Source of the DNA: Methanomicrobiales archaeon
GTDB taxonomy: Archaea > Halobacteriota > Methanomicrobia > Methanomicrobiales > Methanospirillaceae
Length of the DNA stretch: 5,208 nt
Assembly: GCA_017883495.1 (NCBI GenBank)
Contig: JADGNL010000084.1
Location: forward strand, 1-5,208
Direction: 5' to 3'
A program made the translations under genes and the position numbers. Numbering within the stretch: position 1 is the first letter of the stretch; each line of letters starts with the position of its first letter. A model generated the notes under the pieces. It was not told where the DNA came from. It made no database searches and saw nothing but the letters and a program-made list of their open reading frames with translations. Below are positions 5,013 through 5,208 of this stretch, in pieces.

Positions 5013-5208
5013 TGTCCGATCATCTCAAGCGCATGGTCGCGCCGTCCTCGTGGCGGCTCGCCCGCAAGGAAGAGACGTTCGTCACCAAGACCCGAGCGGG
5101 TCCGCACGACGCCGGCGCTCTGCCGATGGCGGTCTGGCTCCGGGACCGGATGAGCCTCGCCCGGAACATGAAGGAGGTCAAGCTGATCCTCTCCGACCGG
5201 GCGGTCCT
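5012..5208 (+). CDS. rps4e: Ribosomal protein S4e (eS4), N-terminal part cut by the window end
   Basis: The first 65 codons are visible and the frame is open to the window end. Archaeal S4e is about 235-245 residues, so roughly a quarter is shown. S4e is a small-subunit protein shared by archaea and eukaryotes and absent from bacteria. The start MSDHLKRMVAPSSWRLARKE matches the family, with HLKR, AP and a tryptophan at 14 in place, followed by AGPH at 29-32, LRDRM at about 43-47 and the helix leading into the S4-like RNA-binding domain (KEVKLILSDRAV). The segment before GPH reads TKTRA, where many relatives have prolines; this looks like ordinary variation. Its place after L24 is the standard archaeal order. 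The start overlaps the L24 stop by one base. Confidence 0.95.
   Translation, partial: MSDHLKRMVAPSSWRLARKEETFVTKTRAGPHDAGALPMAVWLRDRMSLARNMKEVKLILSDRAV

Overview
This window is an uninterrupted stretch of an archaeal S10/spc-type ribosomal protein operon, with every gene on the + strand. The organism is very probably a methanogenic euryarchaeon. Three things point to archaea: the gene order L3-L4-L23-L2-S19-L22-S3-L29-Rpp29-S17-L14-L24-S4e, the presence of S4e (absent from bacteria), and an archaeal/eukaryal RNase P protein subunit between L29 and S17. The DNA is strongly GC-rich with G/C-dominated third codon positions. The protein sequences look like those of Methanomicrobiales (Methanoculleus/Methanofollis-like), but that placement is an impression from memory and not a computed result.

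Layout: 1-102 end of L3; 106-858 L4; 855-1103 L23; 1113-1826 L2; 1833-2249 S19; 2255-2719 L22; 2719-3426 S3; 3427-3630 L29; 3627-3896 RNase P component 1; 3909-4235 S17; 4232-4630 L14; 4641-5012 L24; 5012-5208 start of S4e, cut by the window end. The largest non-coding gap is 12 nt. Six of the twelve junctions overlap or abut (4-nt overlaps at L4/L23, L29/rnp1 and S17/L14; 1-nt overlaps at L22/S3 and L24/S4e; direct contact at S3/L29). I see no promoter, terminator, RNA gene, repeat array or mobile element.

The genes work together in ribosome assembly. L3, L4, L23, L2, L22, L29, L14 and L24 belong to the large subunit, where L4 and L22 line the exit tunnel and L23 and L29 sit at the tunnel mouth. 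S19, S3, S17 and S4e belong to the small subunit. The RNase P subunit links tRNA 5' processing to the same transcript. Every gene whose upstream region is visible has a Shine-Dalgarno match, mostly inside the 3' end of the preceding gene, so translational coupling is likely throughout.

This is a conserved housekeeping region and I found no new system in it. The points worth a look are modest: the very uniform Shine-Dalgarno alignment, stop codons and C-terminal codons that double as ribosome binding sites, the GTG start of the RNase P gene, and the absence of the SUI1/eIF1-like gene found between L29 and the RNase P gene in some other archaea.
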